Positions 28,859 to 39,677 are shown, counted from the stretch's first letter. The stretch: DNA of 64,000 bases from Candidatus Thiodiazotropha sp. (ex Monitilora ramsayi) (GCA_025655595.1 JAHXIO010000006.1:186001-250000); one strand, 5' to 3'. Notes: a model not told the origin generated them from the letters alone. Translations and numbers: made by a program.

Positions 28859-30094
28859 ATGACAAAGCGAAGTGAGAAAAATCTGATCATCGGGCTCGAT
28901 ATCGGCACCTCGAAAGTGGTGGCGATCGTGGGCGAGGTGAAGAGTGATGGGGGGATCGAGATCATCGGTATCGGTTCGCATCCGTCCCGCGGGTTGAAAA
29001 AAGGGGTGGTCGTTAATATCGAATCCACCGTGCAGTCGATCCAGCGGGCGGTGGAAGAAGCAGAGCTGATGGCCGGTTGCGAGATCCACGCGGTCTATGC
29101 CGGTATCGCCGGCAGTCATATCCGCAGTCTCAACTCACACGGCATAGTCGCAATCAAAGACAAGGAGGTAACCCAGGGGGATATGGAACGGGTCATCGAT
29201 GCGGCCAGGGCGGTGGCCATACCCGCAGATCAGAGGATTCTCCACATCCTGCCCCAGGAGTTCATTATCGATGAGCAGGAGGGTATCCGGGATCCCATCG
29301 GTATGTCGGGGGTGCGGCTCGAGTCGCGGGTTCATATGGTCACCGGCGCGGTGAGTGCGGCACAGAATATCGTTAAGTGTGTGCGGCGCTGCGGTCTGGA
29401 TGCTGACGATCTCATCCTTGAACAGCTCGCCTCGAGCTACTCCGTTCTCAGTGAAGATGAGAAGGAACTCGGGGTCTGTCTGGTGGACATCGGCGGCGGC
29501 ACTACGGATATCGCGGTCTTTACCGGCGGTGCAATCCGGCATACGGCAGTGATTCCCATTGCGGGAGATCAGGTGACCAACGATATCGCTGTGGCTCTGC
29601 GTACGCCTACGCAACATGCGGAGGAGATCAAGATCAAGTACGCCTGTGCATTGACCCAGTTGGCCACCAGCGACGAGACCATCGAGGTGCCCAGTATCGG
29701 CGAGCGTCCCCCGAGGCGACTCTCCCGCCAGACACTGGCGGAGGTGGTTGAGCCCCGATACGAGGAGTTGATGACACTGATCCAGGCTGAGTTGCGGCGC
29801 AGTGGTTTCGAGGATGTGATCGCGGGCGGTGTGGTGCTGACCGGTGGCAGCTCGAAGATGGAAGGTGCCATCGACTTGGCGGAAGAGGTTTTCCATATGC
29901 CGGTAAGACTCGGTGTGCCCCAATACGTCAGTGGTCTGGCTGATGTGGTACGCAACCCGATCTATTCCACCGGTGTGGGTTTGTTGTTGTTCGGTCAGCG
30001 TAACCGGACACAAGGTGGCCATGAGTTGGCGAATGAGAGTGGGATCAAGGCAATTTGGGACCGTATGAAGCACTGGTTCCAGGGTAATTTTTAA
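28859..30094 (+). CDS. ftsA: cell division protein FtsA
   Basis: A 411-residue actin-fold ATPase tethering FtsZ to the membrane. IIGLDIGTSKVVAIVGE is the phosphate-1 loop, VDIGGGTTDIAVFTGG the phosphate-2 loop, and GGVVLTGGSSKMEG the adenosine motif. The C-terminal WDRMKHWFQGNF is the amphipathic membrane-targeting helix. The start is immediately after the ftsQ stop. Confidence 0.97.
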   Translation: MTKRSEKNLIIGLDIGTSKVVAIVGEVKSDGGIEIIGIGSHPSRGLKKGVVVNIESTVQSIQRAVEEAELMAGCEIHAVYAGIAGSHIRSLNSHGIVAIKDKEVTQGDMERVIDAARAVAIPADQRILHILPQEFIIDEQEGIRDPIGMSGVRLESRVHMVTGAVSAAQNIVKCVRRCGLDADDLILEQLASSYSVLSEDEKELGVCLVDIGGGTTDIAVFTGGAIRHTAVIPIAGDQVTNDIAVALRTPTQHAEEIKIKYACALTQLATSDETIEVPSIGERPPRRLSRQTLAEVVEPRYEELMTLIQAELRRSGFEDVIAGGVVLTGGSSKMEGAIDLAEEVFHMPVRLGVPQYVSGLADVVRNPIYSTGVGLLLFGQRNRTQGGHELANESGIKAIWDRMKHWFQGNF

Positions 30095-30137
30095 ATCAAT
30101 TTTCTGTCTAGGCGCGTCAGAAACGAGGAGGTAGACA

Positions 30138-31316
30138 ATGTTCGAACTAATGGATACTCACAGTCAGAATGCTGTGATCAAGGTGATCGGTGTCGGCGGC
30201 GGTGGCGGTAACGCCATCAATCACATGCTGTCCGGCGAAATCGAGGGTGTGGATTTTATCTGCGCCAATACGGACGCTCAGGCACTGCGAAACAGTGAGG
30301 TCAGGACCCTGCTGCAGTTGGGTTCCGATATCACCAAGGGATTGGGAGCAGGGGCAAACCCCGAAGTCGGTCGGCAGGCCGCCATGGAAGACCGGGACCG
30401 TATAGAGGAGGTACTGTCGGGTGCCGATATGGTTTTTATCACCGCAGGGATGGGAGGTGGTACCGGGACAGGTGCTGCACCGGTTGTAGCCGAGGTGGCG
30501 AAAGAACTCGGTATCCTGACCGTTGCAGTCGTCACCAAACCCTTCGGTTTCGAAGGTGGTAAACGCATGAAGGTGGCGGAGCAGGGAATGGCTGATCTCG
30601 GAAAAAACGTTGATTCGCTGATTACTATTCCCAATGAGAAGTTGCTGGCGGTACTGGGTAAGGAGATGAGCCTGCTCAACGCTTTTAAAGCGGCCAATGA
30701 CGTTTTGCTGCATGCTGTACAGGGTATTGCAGAGCTGATCACCCGTCCGGGTCTGATCAATGTCGATTTTGCGGACGTCAAGACCGTGATGTCGGAAATG
30801 GGTGCAGCCATGATGGGTTCGGGGGAGGCGTCAGGCGACAACCGGGCGCGTGAAGCGGCAGAGCGGGCCATCCGCAGTCCATTGCTGGAGGATGTGAATC
30901 TATCGGGTGCCAAGGGTATCCTGGTCAATATCACCGCCGGTCTGAATCTGGCTATCGGTGAATTCGATGAGGTCGGAAACACGGTCCGTGAGTTCGCTGA
31001 CGATGATGCAACCGTGGTGGTGGGAACAGTGATCGATCCGGATATGCAAAATGACATGCGGGTCACTGTGGTCGCCACAGGTCTGGGCGAGACAGCCAGA
31101 GCAGAGATACCGCAGCCTCCCCGGGTTGAGGAGATCAAGCCGGTGAAGCTGGTCAACTCGGATGTTGCTGAACCTGAGCCGGAGGACTATCGTGAGTTGG
31201 ATAGGCCGACAGTGCTCAGAAATGGTGCGTCCGGGGTGCAGAATCAGGCGCCGGCACAGGATGGCAATCTGGATTATCTCGATATTCCGGCATTTCTGCG
31301 TCGACAGGCGGATTAA
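30138..31316 (+). CDS. ftsZ: cell division GTPase FtsZ
   Basis: A 392-residue tubulin homologue forming the Z-ring. The GTP signature [10 protein letters not shown] lies at 106-115 and the T7 synergy loop in [10 protein letters not shown]. The C-terminal linker is acidic, and the conserved tail peptide [12 protein letters not shown], which contacts FtsA and ZipA, closes the protein. A GAGGAGGT ribosome site precedes it. The 43-base gap after ftsA is larger than others in the cluster and could hold a local promoter. Confidence 0.98.
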   Translation: MFELMDTHSQNAVIKVIGVGGGGGNAINHMLSGEIEGVDFICANTDAQALRNSEVRTLLQLGSDITKGLGAGANPEVGRQAAMEDRDRIEEVLSGADMVFITAGMGGGTGTGAAPVVAEVAKELGILTVAVVTKPFGFEGGKRMKVAEQGMADLGKNVDSLITIPNEKLLAVLGKEMSLLNAFKAANDVLLHAVQGIAELITRPGLINVDFADVKTVMSEMGAAMMGSGEASGDNRAREAAERAIRSPLLEDVNLSGAKGILVNITAGLNLAIGEFDEVGNTVREFADDDATVVVGTVIDPDMQNDMRVTVVATGLGETARAEIPQPPRVEEIKPVKLVNSDVAEPEPEDYRELDRPTVLRNGASGVQNQAPAQDGNLDYLDIPAFLRRQAD

Positions 31317-31529
31317 AACGACTGGAAAGTGTGAGCATTTACAGGACTTGGAGATACAGCGGGCCAAAGTTGGAACGGAGTCTGCTAGGTTTGACAGGGA
31401 GATGACAAAACCTGAGGTCATGGTTGAGATGGGAACCATATACCCTCTATTTTGTCGGATAATCTCAATGTGGTAGGATGCGCGCCTTTTCGGGCCAAAA
31501 TGGGATTCTCTCTGGGAGTTAAAAAGTCG

Positions 31530-32447
31530 ATGATTTGGCAACGGACGTTAAAAAATGTGATTCGCGCCACGGGCGTGGGACTGCATACGGGCGAAAAGGT
31601 CTACCTCACTTTGCGCCCGGCAGCCCCTGACACCGGCATCATTTTTCGTCGTGTCGATCTCGATCCTGTCGTCGATATCCGTGCCTGTGCCGAAAACGTG
31701 GGAGATACCCGCCTATCCAGTACCCTGGTGCAGGATGGGATTCGGGTCTCCACAGTAGAGCATCTCCTCTCCGCCTTTGCGGGGCTGGGTATCGACAATG
31801 CCTATGTGGATGTGAGTGCACCGGAAGTCCCAATCATGGATGGCAGCGCGGGTCCCTTCGTGTTCCTGCTGCAGTCCGCAGGCGTTGAAGAGCAGAGCAA
31901 AGCCAAGCGATTTATCCGGATCAAGCGCAAGGTTGAAGTGGTTGAGGGTGACAAACGAGCCTCGTTTGAGCCGTTTGACGGCTTCAAGGTCACCTTCTCA
32001 ATCGACTTCGATCACCCTGCATTCACCGAGAGCGCCCAGTTTGCCACTGTGGATTTCTCTTCCACATCTTTCGTTCGGGAAGTCAGCCGGGCTCGTACCT
32101 TCGGTTTTCTAAGGGACATAGAGATGCTGAGACAGAAGGAGCTCGCGCTCGGCGGTAGCCTCGACAACGCCATCGTGGTGGATGATTACCGGGTAATGAA
32201 TGAAGATGGGCTGCGCTATGAGGATGAGTTCGTGAAGCACAAGATCCTCGATGCTATTGGCGATCTCTATTTGCTTGGGCACAGCCTGATCGGTGCGTTC
32301 AAGGGCCACAAGTCGGGTCATGCGCTGAACAATCGTCTACTGCGTGAACTGATCAGTCAGGAGGATGCCTGGGAGGAGATCACCTTCGATGAGCCGGAAG
32401 ATGCGCCTATCTCCTATATGAAACCGGCACACCTCACGCTTACCTGA
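31530..32447 (+). CDS. lpxC: UDP-3-O-acyl-GlcNAc deacetylase LpxC
   Basis: A 305-residue zinc amidase, the committed step of lipid A synthesis. I start at the ATG giving [21 protein letters not shown], which yields the exact E. coli length; an upstream in-frame start adds 26 unconserved residues. The zinc ligand H78 is in [12 protein letters not shown], the second pair in [11 protein letters not shown], and the catalytic His is in [10 protein letters not shown]. The 213-base gap after ftsZ holds a weak promoter-like TTGTCG-N16-TAGGAT near 31453. Confidence 0.97.
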   Translation: MIWQRTLKNVIRATGVGLHTGEKVYLTLRPAAPDTGIIFRRVDLDPVVDIRACAENVGDTRLSSTLVQDGIRVSTVEHLLSAFAGLGIDNAYVDVSAPEVPIMDGSAGPFVFLLQSAGVEEQSKAKRFIRIKRKVEVVEGDKRASFEPFDGFKVTFSIDFDHPAFTESAQFATVDFSSTSFVREVSRARTFGFLRDIEMLRQKELALGGSLDNAIVVDDYRVMNEDGLRYEDEFVKHKILDAIGDLYLLGHSLIGAFKGHKSGHALNNRLLRELISQEDAWEEITFDEPEDAPISYMKPAHLTLT

Positions 32448-32549
32448 CTAGCCGCCCAATACCGCATGCTTCGTGATATGGCCGGAGCGGCGTGGTTGGC
32501 GCTTCATCGTTATTCCAGATCAAAATCTGAAGGGTTCTCCCGGCAGACC

Positions 32550-32993
32550 CTAATCCTGACCGGTCGATTGCGCGTGGCTGCTTAGCCGAAGCATTGCCTC
32601 CCGTAGCGGTTTGTCCTCGAGCGATACTGCCGTTCGACGCAGTGTCTCAGCGCTTTCTTCACTCAGTGCCAATCTCTTATGGGTTCTCTGTCTGGTTGTT
32701 CGGCTGTTATCCGGTACCAAAACCCGAGGATGAATCCGGTCGAGAATCAGGCCTTGGTGCTTCAGCTGTTTTAACAGTTGCGGCGCAAGGTAGCGTAAAC
32801 GACTGGCCCAGACCGGTGAGCTGACCCAGAGGGTAAGCGTGCGGATCTGGATGACAGCTCCCGCAATCTGCTCATTCAGGGGCGCAGGCAGCAGGTTTCT
32901 CACCTGCTCTGTCAGGGCTTTCTGGCGTGACAACTGGGTACCAAGAGACGCCAGGGAAGTGTGGTGGGCGATACATTGCTTGACTGACTTCAT
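32550..32993 (-). CDS. dciA: DUF721/DciA-type replicative helicase operator
   Basis: A 147-residue basic protein of the DUF721 family, which loads DnaB helicase in bacteria lacking DnaC. The N-terminal KH-like domain is recognisable by LNEQIAGAVIQIRTLTLWVSSPVWASRLRYL-type spacing (a conserved Leu-x-Val-x-(S)-x-x-Trp-x-x-x-Leu pattern). A disordered basic tail follows. Location between lpxC and secA on the opposite strand is the typical gammaproteobacterial place for this gene. Confidence 0.8.
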   Translation of the reverse strand: MKSVKQCIAHHTSLASLGTQLSRQKALTEQVRNLLPAPLNEQIAGAVIQIRTLTLWVSSPVWASRLRYLAPQLLKQLKHQGLILDRIHPRVLVPDNSRTTRQRTHKRLALSEESAETLRRTAVSLEDKPLREAMLRLSSHAQSTGQD

Positions 32994-33034
32994 TTGGAGA
33001 AGAGCTTAGAAAAATGCTAAGAAAAACACCACAT

Positions 33035-33064
33035 TTCGTGAATAAAATGTTAAAGTTCGTGAAT
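33035..33064. promoter_or_regulatory. two TTCGTGAAT direct repeats in divergent promoter region
   Basis: Two perfect 9-base copies start 21 bases (two helical turns) apart in the AT-rich gap between dciA and the M23 peptidase gene. Each is itself a TTC-N2-GAA dyad. The pattern suggests a transcription factor site, identity unknown. Confidence 0.4.
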
Positions 33065-33108
33065 TTTTGACCGACAAATAAAGTGCAAACTGCATACAAC
33101 TTGAAAAA

Positions 33109-34053
33109 ATGGATATGAAAATCATATACTTGCGAGGCATTGGTCAGACCTGCAGCAGAGCCATGCGCTGTTTTTATGCCTCGGTGATTGCAGCTGCGAT
33201 CGGACTCTTCGGGCTCGGTATGCTTTACGCAGGTTATCAGATTGGTGTTGATAGTGCCGAGTTTCCCGAGCATCAGCTGGTTTCCAGCCTGAAGCGGGTA
33301 TTCGCCGAAGAGCGCCGCCTCCTGTCAGATGTGAAAAGTGACGCGCAGAATGAGATCGATGCGCTGGCTATCCGTATGGGACAGTTGCAGTCTCAATTGA
33401 TCCGGCTCGATGCCCTCGGTGAGCGCCTGGTCGAGATTGGTCGGCTCGATAAGGGCGAGTTCAGTTTTCAGGAGCCCCCGGCCATTGGTGGCCCTGAGGC
33501 GGGTGATATCGTCAAGGATCAATCCGCCTTGCCCGATCTACTCCGAGAGATGCAGAGCCTTGAAGAGATGATCGATGACCGTCAGCAGCAGTTGGCGCTG
33601 GTGGAAGACCTGATTATGAACTCCAATCTTGAAGCATCCATCCATCCGACCGGCAGGCCGATTGAGAAGGGTTGGATATCATCCTACTTCGGTATGCGCA
33701 ACGACCCCTTTACGGGTAAACGCACCATGCACAAGGGCATGGATTTTGCGGGTAAGGAAGGATCGAACGTAGTCGCTGTTGCTGCCGGTGTTGTGACCTG
33801 GGTTGGGGATCGACATGGTTTTGGTGAGTTGATCGAGATTAACCATGGCAAGGGTTATATCACCCGTTACGGACATAATGCGAAAATCCTGGTTGAGATC
33901 GGCGACCGCGTCAAACCCGGACAGGTTATTGCGACCATGGGATCCACCGGCCGTTCCACCGGGCCGCACGTCCATTTCGAGGTGGTGCGCAACGGAAAGA
34001 TTGTCAATCCCACCAAGTACATTCGCAGCAAACGCAGTAAGGATGCGGCCTGA
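33109..34053 (+). CDS. membrane-anchored M23-family peptidoglycan peptidase
   Basis: A 314-residue protein. One membrane helix (about residues 25-45), a long coiled coil (about 60-190), then a LytM/M23 zinc peptidase domain. The HKGMDFAG motif supplies the first His and Asp, and HVHFEV the second metal His and catalytic His, so all active-site residues are present, unlike the EnvC/NlpD activators. Likely cuts peptide cross-links in the periplasm during growth or division. It lies between dciA and secA, a frequent place in Chromatiales. A start six bases downstream is also possible. Confidence 0.88.
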   Translation: MDMKIIYLRGIGQTCSRAMRCFYASVIAAAIGLFGLGMLYAGYQIGVDSAEFPEHQLVSSLKRVFAEERRLLSDVKSDAQNEIDALAIRMGQLQSQLIRLDALGERLVEIGRLDKGEFSFQEPPAIGGPEAGDIVKDQSALPDLLREMQSLEEMIDDRQQQLALVEDLIMNSNLEASIHPTGRPIEKGWISSYFGMRNDPFTGKRTMHKGMDFAGKEGSNVVAVAAGVVTWVGDRHGFGELIEINHGKGYITRYGHNAKILVEIGDRVKPGQVIATMGSTGRSTGPHVHFEVVRNGKIVNPTKYIRSKRSKDAA

Positions 34054-34088
34054 TTAGTAGAATCAGTCGGCGTGTATCGCTGAGATGA

Positions 34089-34120
34089 GCTGCCGCCTTC
34101 GGCAGCAGCCCCTTCCTTTT
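34089..34120 (+). terminator. probable terminator after M23 peptidase gene
   Basis: GCTGCCG pairs with CGGCAGC over a 4-base loop, followed by a C/T-rich tract ending in TTTT. The T-run is poor, so efficiency is uncertain. Confidence 0.5.
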
Positions 34121-34277
34121 AACGGTTTGGATGCCTGATCTGTGTAGGTGTCTTTAATGGCATCCGCTCATCCTATGCTTTGTCGTGCAGAGCGGGATTG
34201 AGATGGCAATTCTTCAGCAAAGCCCCCGCATGCTGTATGATCCCCTGATTTCGTATCCCTGACGGAAACTTGTATTC

Positions 34278-37094
34278 ATGGTGAATAAAATCTTCAAGAA
34301 GATCTTCGGCAGTCGCAATGAACGCCTGATCAAACGGCTGTCCAAAACGGTCCAACAAATCAACACGTTCGAAGCTGACTTGGAATCGCTCTCCGATGAG
34401 GCGTTGCGCGAAAAAACGACAGACTTCAGGAGTAGATTGGAAGGCGGAGAGAAGCTGGACGGTTTGCTGTTAGAGGCCTTTGCCGTTGTACGCGAAGCGG
34501 GACGCCGGGTGATGCAGATGCGTCATTTCGATGTCCAGATGATTGGCGGTATGGTGCTCCACCAGGGGAAAATTGCTGAGATGCGCACCGGTGAGGGCAA
34601 GACACTGGTCGCCACACTGGCAGCCTATCTCAATGCATTACCGGCAAAGGGCGTCCACGTAGTGACGGTAAACGACTATCTGGCTCGGCGAGATGCCGCA
34701 TGGATGGGGCGTCTCTACCACTTTCTCGGTCTCACTACAGGGGTCATCAACTCTTCAGGCGGATCGGGTCCCGATACCTCCTCCTATCTGTTCGATCCTG
34801 AATATGACGGCAAGTCCGGTGGCTACCCCCATCTGAGACCCGTATCCAGGAAAGAGGCCTACGCCGCAGATATCACCTACGGTACCAACAATGAGTATGG
34901 TTTCGACTACCTGCGGGATAACATGGCCTTCAGTGCGGAACAGCGAGTGCAGCGACCGCCATTCTTCGCCATTGTGGACGAAGTCGATTCGATCCTCATC
35001 GATGAGGCGCGTACTCCGCTGATCATCTCAGGCCCGACGGATGACTCCTCCGAACTCTATATTGCGGTCAACAAGATCATTCCCAACCTGACGCGTCAGG
35101 ACCCCATTACGAACGAAGAGGGGAAACCCGATTTCGGACCTGGTGACTTTTCGGTCGACGAAAAGGCACGTCAGACCTACCTCAGTGAAGAGGGCCATCA
35201 GCATGTGGAGGAGATGCTGACCGAGATGGGCCTCCTGGAGGAGGGCGCGAGCCTCTACGATTCCGCCAACATCATCCTTATGCACCACGTGAATGCGGCA
35301 TTGCGGGCGCATGCGCTGTTTCAACGCAATGTGGAGTATATCGTCAAGGATGGCGAGGTTGTCATCGTTGACGAATTTACCGGCCGCACCATGCCGGGCC
35401 GGCGCTGGTCAGACGGCCTGCATCAGGCGGTCGAGGCCAAGGAAGGGGTCAAGATTCAGAACGAGAACCAGACCCTCGCCTCAATCACCTTTCAGAACTA
35501 CTTCCGTCTCTACGAGAAACTCTCCGGTATGACCGGTACCGCCGATACAGAGGCCTATGAGTTCCAGCAGATCTACGGTCTGGAAGTGGTGGTCATCCCC
35601 ACCAATATGCCGATGGTTCGTGACGATATGGGCGACCTGGTCTATCTCACACCGGATGAGAAGTACGAGTCGATTCTGGAGGATGTGCAGGATTGCGTGA
35701 AACGCGGACAGCCGGTGTTGGTGGGTACTGCCTCCATTGAGACGTCTGAACTGGTTTCAGAGTTCTTGGATAAGGCAAAGGTGGAGCACAAGGTCCTGAA
35801 CGCCAAACACCATCAGCAGGAGGCGGGTATCGTCGAACAGGCCGGCCGGCCCGGTGCGGTGACGATCGCGACCAACATGGCGGGTCGTGGTACCGATATC
35901 GTCTTGGGCGGTAATCTCGAAGCTGAACTGGATGCTCTTGGTGAGCAGCCCGATACTGCACAGGTCGATAAGGTCCAGGAGGCATGGAAACAGCGACACC
36001 AGCAGGTATTGGATGCCGGTGGATTGCATGTGATCGGCACCGAAAGGCATGAATCCCGTCGTATCGACAATCAGTTGCGGGGTCGGTCCGGACGGCAGGG
36101 CGATCCGGGTTCGAGCCGATTCTATCTCTCTCTGGAAGACAGCCTGATGCGTATCTTCGCATCTGACAAAGTTGGCTCGTTGATGCAGAAGATGGGCATG
36201 GACCGGGGAGAGGCGATAGAGCACCCTTGGGTGTCCAGGGCCATCGAGAATGCCCAGCGTAAGGTGGAAGGCCGCAACTTCGACATCCGCAAACAGTTGC
36301 TGGAGTATGACGATGTGGCTAATGACCAGAGAAAAGTGGTCTACGAGCAACGTAACGAACTGATGGAAGTGGAGGATATCTCAGAGTCCGTCACTTCATT
36401 GCGATTCGATGTCATCAATGACATTTTCCACAACTATATCCCACCCCAGAGTATTGAAGAGCAGTGGGATGTACCCGGCTTGGGCGAGGCCCTGGCCGAG
36501 AACTTTGGTGGTGAATGGTCGGTCCAGCAGTGGCTGGATGAGGATGACGATCTGCACGAAGAGACCCTGAAGCAGCGTATTCTGGATAACCTGGTAGCGA
36601 CCTACCAGGACAAGGAGCAGCAGGTCGGTGAGCAGAATATGCGTCACTTCGAGAAAGCGGTGATGTTGCAGACCCTAGACAGCCACTGGAAAGAGCATCT
36701 GGCGGCCATGGACTATCTGCGTCAGGGGATACATCTACGTGGCTATGCGCAGAAAAACCCTAAACAGGAGTACAAGCGGGAAGCCTTTGCCATGTTCTCC
36801 AGTATGCTCGACAGCATCAAGGAGGAGGTGATCGGTCTACTGTCGAAGGTCCAGGTGCAGAGGCCGGAAGAGATGGTGATGCAGGAGCAGCAGCCGCAGA
36901 CCACGGATTTCGAGTTCAAGCACGAGGCCTTTGAAGGCTTACCTGAGGAGACCGCTGCCGCAGAGGCGCCGCTTGAAGAAACTGAAGAGCAACATCAGCC
37001 ATTTGTGCGTGATGGTCGAAAGATCGGTCGCAATGAGCCCTGTCCCTGTGGCTCCGGTAAGAAATATAAACAGTGCCACGGACGTTTGAGCTGA
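34278..37094 (+). CDS. secA: protein translocase ATPase SecA
   Basis: A 938-residue motor of the Sec export pathway. The N-terminal nucleotide-binding fold has [13 protein letters not shown], with the DEAD-like [26 protein letters not shown] and [11 protein letters not shown] lie in NBD2. The C-terminal zinc-binding tail [14 protein letters not shown] that contacts SecB is intact. No secM-like leader peptide was seen in the 224-base gap upstream. argJ follows after one base. Confidence 0.98.
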   Translation: MVNKIFKKIFGSRNERLIKRLSKTVQQINTFEADLESLSDEALREKTTDFRSRLEGGEKLDGLLLEAFAVVREAGRRVMQMRHFDVQMIGGMVLHQGKIAEMRTGEGKTLVATLAAYLNALPAKGVHVVTVNDYLARRDAAWMGRLYHFLGLTTGVINSSGGSGPDTSSYLFDPEYDGKSGGYPHLRPVSRKEAYAADITYGTNNEYGFDYLRDNMAFSAEQRVQRPPFFAIVDEVDSILIDEARTPLIISGPTDDSSELYIAVNKIIPNLTRQDPITNEEGKPDFGPGDFSVDEKARQTYLSEEGHQHVEEMLTEMGLLEEGASLYDSANIILMHHVNAALRAHALFQRNVEYIVKDGEVVIVDEFTGRTMPGRRWSDGLHQAVEAKEGVKIQNENQTLASITFQNYFRLYEKLSGMTGTADTEAYEFQQIYGLEVVVIPTNMPMVRDDMGDLVYLTPDEKYESILEDVQDCVKRGQPVLVGTASIETSELVSEFLDKAKVEHKVLNAKHHQQEAGIVEQAGRPGAVTIATNMAGRGTDIVLGGNLEAELDALGEQPDTAQVDKVQEAWKQRHQQVLDAGGLHVIGTERHESRRIDNQLRGRSGRQGDPGSSRFYLSLEDSLMRIFASDKVGSLMQKMGMDRGEAIEHPWVSRAIENAQRKVEGRNFDIRKQLLEYDDVANDQRKVVYEQRNELMEVEDISESVTSLRFDVINDIFHNYIPPQSIEEQWDVPGLGEALAENFGGEWSVQQWLDEDDDLHEETLKQRILDNLVATYQDKEQQVGEQNMRHFEKAVMLQTLDSHWKEHLAAMDYLRQGIHLRGYAQKNPKQEYKREAFAMFSSMLDSIKEEVIGLLSKVQVQRPEEMVMQEQQPQTTDFEFKHEAFEGLPEETAAAEAPLEETEEQHQPFVRDGRKIGRNEPCPCGSGKKYKQCHGRLS

Positions 37095-37095
37095 A

Positions 37096-38295
37096 ATGAC
37101 TGAAAAGGTGTCCATAACAGGTATTCGCCTGGGTGTGGCAGTTGCTGGCATCAAGACCACCGACCGGAAGGATCTGGTAGTCGTTGAGCTGGCCGAGGGT
37201 GGCAGCTGTGCCGCCGTATTTACGCGTAATGCCTTTTGTGCCGCTCCTGTCCATGTGGCGAAATCCCACCTGCAGAAAAACACACCGCGTTATCTATTAA
37301 TCAACTCTGGAAACGCCAATGCGGGCACCGGAGAGCAGGGCATGCAAGATGCCGAGTCGAGTTGTCGCCTGTTGGCCGAAGCCGCAGGGTGTAAAGCGGA
37401 AGAGATCTTACCGTTTTCTACTGGAGTGATTGGTATCAATCTACCGGTGGAGAAGATGGCATTGGCGATACCGGCGGCATTGGTCGATATGAAGGAGAGT
37501 GGTTGGGAACAGGCAGCTGAGGCCATTATGACCACCGATACCAGGCCTAAGCTGGCAACAAGCCACTTTGAAATTGATGGGGTTGGGGTCTCTGTGACAG
37601 GCATGGCCAAAGGGTCCGGTATGATCCGACCGGATATGGCCACCATGCTTGCCTATCTTGCAACTGATGCAGCCGTCGCTCCCGAACTGTTGCAATCCGC
37701 TCTGAATGTTGCGGTGGAACCATCGTTTAACAGTATTACGGTGGACGGTGATACCTCCACCAATGATGCCTGCATCCTGCTTGCCAGCGGCAGCGCCGGG
37801 ACTCCACCGATTATTGATCAGGGCTCCGAGGCCTATCGAAAATTTTCTACCGCAGTCTCTGAGGTCTGTCTGGCCCTGGCCAGGGAGATCGTGCGCGACG
37901 GGGAAGGCGCCACCAAGCTGGTCGAGGTGCTGGTAGAAGAGGCCAATGATGTCGCCGAGGCCCGTGAAGTGGCCTACACAATTGCCCATTCACCATTGGT
38001 CAAAACGGCCCTGTTTGCCTCGGATCCCAATTGGGGACGTATTCTGGCGGCCGTTGGGCGTGCCGATATTCCACAGCTCGATATCGACCGGGTGGAAATC
38101 TGGCTTGATGAGGTCTGTATTGTTCGTGATGGCGGGCGAGCGGGTGACTATACGGAAGCAGCGGGCCAATCGGTCATGGACAGGAGTGAGTTCACCATCA
38201 GGATCAAGCTGGGACGCGGATCGGTGTCGAGTCGGATTTTGACCTGCGATCTCTCCTACGACTACGTCAAGATCAACGCTGAATACCGCACCTGA
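37096..38295 (+). CDS. argJ: bifunctional ornithine acetyltransferase / N-acetylglutamate synthase ArgJ
   Basis: A 399-residue enzyme of the cyclic arginine pathway. It transfers acetyl from N-acetylornithine to glutamate and, in bifunctional forms, also uses acetyl-CoA. The self-processing site is the conserved PDMATMLAYL, cut before the Thr to give alpha and beta chains. INSGNANAGTGEQG and GDTSTNDACILLASG are further marks. It is one base after secA, a common gammaproteobacterial linkage. Confidence 0.95.
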   Translation: MTEKVSITGIRLGVAVAGIKTTDRKDLVVVELAEGGSCAAVFTRNAFCAAPVHVAKSHLQKNTPRYLLINSGNANAGTGEQGMQDAESSCRLLAEAAGCKAEEILPFSTGVIGINLPVEKMALAIPAALVDMKESGWEQAAEAIMTTDTRPKLATSHFEIDGVGVSVTGMAKGSGMIRPDMATMLAYLATDAAVAPELLQSALNVAVEPSFNSITVDGDTSTNDACILLASGSAGTPPIIDQGSEAYRKFSTAVSEVCLALAREIVRDGEGATKLVEVLVEEANDVAEAREVAYTIAHSPLVKTALFASDPNWGRILAAVGRADIPQLDIDRVEIWLDEVCIVRDGGRAGDYTEAAGQSVMDRSEFTIRIKLGRGSVSSRILTCDLSYDYVKINAEYRT

Positions 38296-38316
38296 TCTCT
38301 TCGAGTGCCTTCTGCA

Positions 38317-39258
38317 ATGCCGATTCACGTTGCTGCCGCAGCCATCCTGGATAACCAGGGACAGGTACTCATCAGCAAACGGGCGGATCACCTTCATCAG
38401 GGGGGATTATGGGAATTCCCGGGTGGCAAGGTGGAAGCCGGAGAGTCTCCCCGTGAGGCATTGAACCGGGAGTTGAAGGAGGAACTCGATATTCTGCCGT
38501 TGGCAGTCGAGCCGTTGATCCGTATTCGGCACCGCTATGACGACCGTCTGGTACTGCTGGATTTTTTTCATGTAACCCGTTATCAGGGTGAAGCTAAAGG
38601 CATGGAGGGGCAGCCGCTGCGTTGGGTCAGGCCGAGTGAAATGTCGGCTGAAGAGTTTCCCGCCGCAGACCGGCCTGTGATTAGTGCGCTTTGTCTACCC
38701 GATCTCTACATGATTACCGGCAGTGATCCCAATGAAGCAGAGGTTTTTCTACGACGACTGGAAGATGCACTCAAGCGGGGGGTCAGGCTGGTCCAGCTGC
38801 GTGCTCATGTATTGAGTAACGCCACCTATCGGCATCTGCTCGATTCTGCACGGCCTCTGTGCGCACACTACCAGGCAAAGCTGCTGATCAATCGTCCGAC
38901 CGACTGTCAGGACTGGATAGGAGCAGCCGATGGTATTCATCTCCCTGCTCATCAGCTGATGGCGATTGACGAGAGGCCTGAAGGCAGAGGGCTGGTGGGT
39001 GCCTCCTGTCATCACCGGGCGGAACTGGAACGGGCATCACAACTTCAGTTGGACTATGCGCTCCTCTCACCGGTATTAGCCACATCGAGCCATCCCGAAG
39101 CGAGAGTCCTCGGTTGGGATGAGTTTGCAGACAGAATCAATAGCGCTAATTTGCCGGTATATGCATTGGGCGGTATGCAGATCGATATGCTGGCGCGTGC
39201 CAAGCAGGCGGGTGGGCAGGGCATCGCAGCGATTAGCGGGCTTTGGCCAAAGTGCTAG
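38317..39258 (+). CDS. Nudix hydrolase fused to ThiE/TenI-like domain
   Basis: A 313-residue fusion. Residues 1-130 are a MutT-like Nudix domain with the box G37-x5-E43-x7-R51-E52-L-x-E55-E56 intact except for Asp at the usual Gly. It probably clears oxidised nucleotides such as 8-oxo-dGTP. Residues 130-313 match the thiamine-phosphate synthase barrel (RLVQLRAH, ADGIHLP, VYALGGMQ). However, the family's LIND-R becomes LINRP and HLGQ becomes HLPA, so synthase activity is doubtful. This mutT-thiE fusion after argJ is known in many gammaproteobacteria. A GTG at 38305 is an alternative start. Confidence 0.88.
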   Translation: MPIHVAAAAILDNQGQVLISKRADHLHQGGLWEFPGGKVEAGESPREALNRELKEELDILPLAVEPLIRIRHRYDDRLVLLDFFHVTRYQGEAKGMEGQPLRWVRPSEMSAEEFPAADRPVISALCLPDLYMITGSDPNEAEVFLRRLEDALKRGVRLVQLRAHVLSNATYRHLLDSARPLCAHYQAKLLINRPTDCQDWIGAADGIHLPAHQLMAIDERPEGRGLVGASCHHRAELERASQLQLDYALLSPVLATSSHPEARVLGWDEFADRINSANLPVYALGGMQIDMLARAKQAGGQGIAAISGLWPKC

Positions 39259-39284
39259 AACGCCTTTTGTGGTACTACCTGGCC

Positions 39285-39677
39285 TTAGTCATTGAATCCG
39301 TATTCGTCGACCATCTTAATGATGCTCTCTATGTCCTTAGGGGTTTTATCCAGGAACTCAAAGCCCGAGTCATAGAAAGCGGGATTGATATCGTTGTCGC
39401 TCCAACGACAGACAGCCTTGAATTGCATCGGCTTGATCGCTCCTTCAGTGTCCGGTGTTCGAATCTCCAACGTACACTCCTCGCCTGTGGCAATGGGTTG
39501 TTCGCTGATAAGCATCATACCTTCCGGCGTGATATCCACCACATGACCCAGGAGACGATCTGTGGTTATCTCCCAAACCCGGAGGTAGAAGATCAGATGA
39601 CGGCGCTTGATGGTACGACGGTCTTCGGGTTTCAGGGAGTTACGAAGGTTGTGTTCACTGGGGCGTTTGATATACAT
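39285..39677 (-). CDS. PilZ-domain cyclic-di-GMP-binding protein
   Basis: A 130-residue single-domain PilZ protein. The c-di-GMP-binding RxxxR is at R21-R25 and the (D/N)xSxxG motif appears as DITPEG, with Thr for Ser. The C-terminus has the FEFLDKTPKDIESI helix typical of PilZ proteins. It is convergent with the Nudix fusion and divergent from the hybrid kinase. A target cannot be told. Binding could be weakened by the Ser-to-Thr change but this is often tolerated. Confidence 0.87.
   Translation of the reverse strand: MYIKRPSEHNLRNSLKPEDRRTIKRRHLIFYLRVWEITTDRLLGHVVDITPEGMMLISEQPIATGEECTLEIRTPDTEGAIKPMQFKAVCRWSDNDINPAFYDSGFEFLDKTPKDIESIIKMVDEYGFND

Noticed and set aside
33109-34277. Possible secM-type arrest peptide before secA
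   Set aside because: The gene upstream is an intact M23 peptidase, and the 224-base gap contains no secreted short ORF with an arrest-like Pro-containing end.
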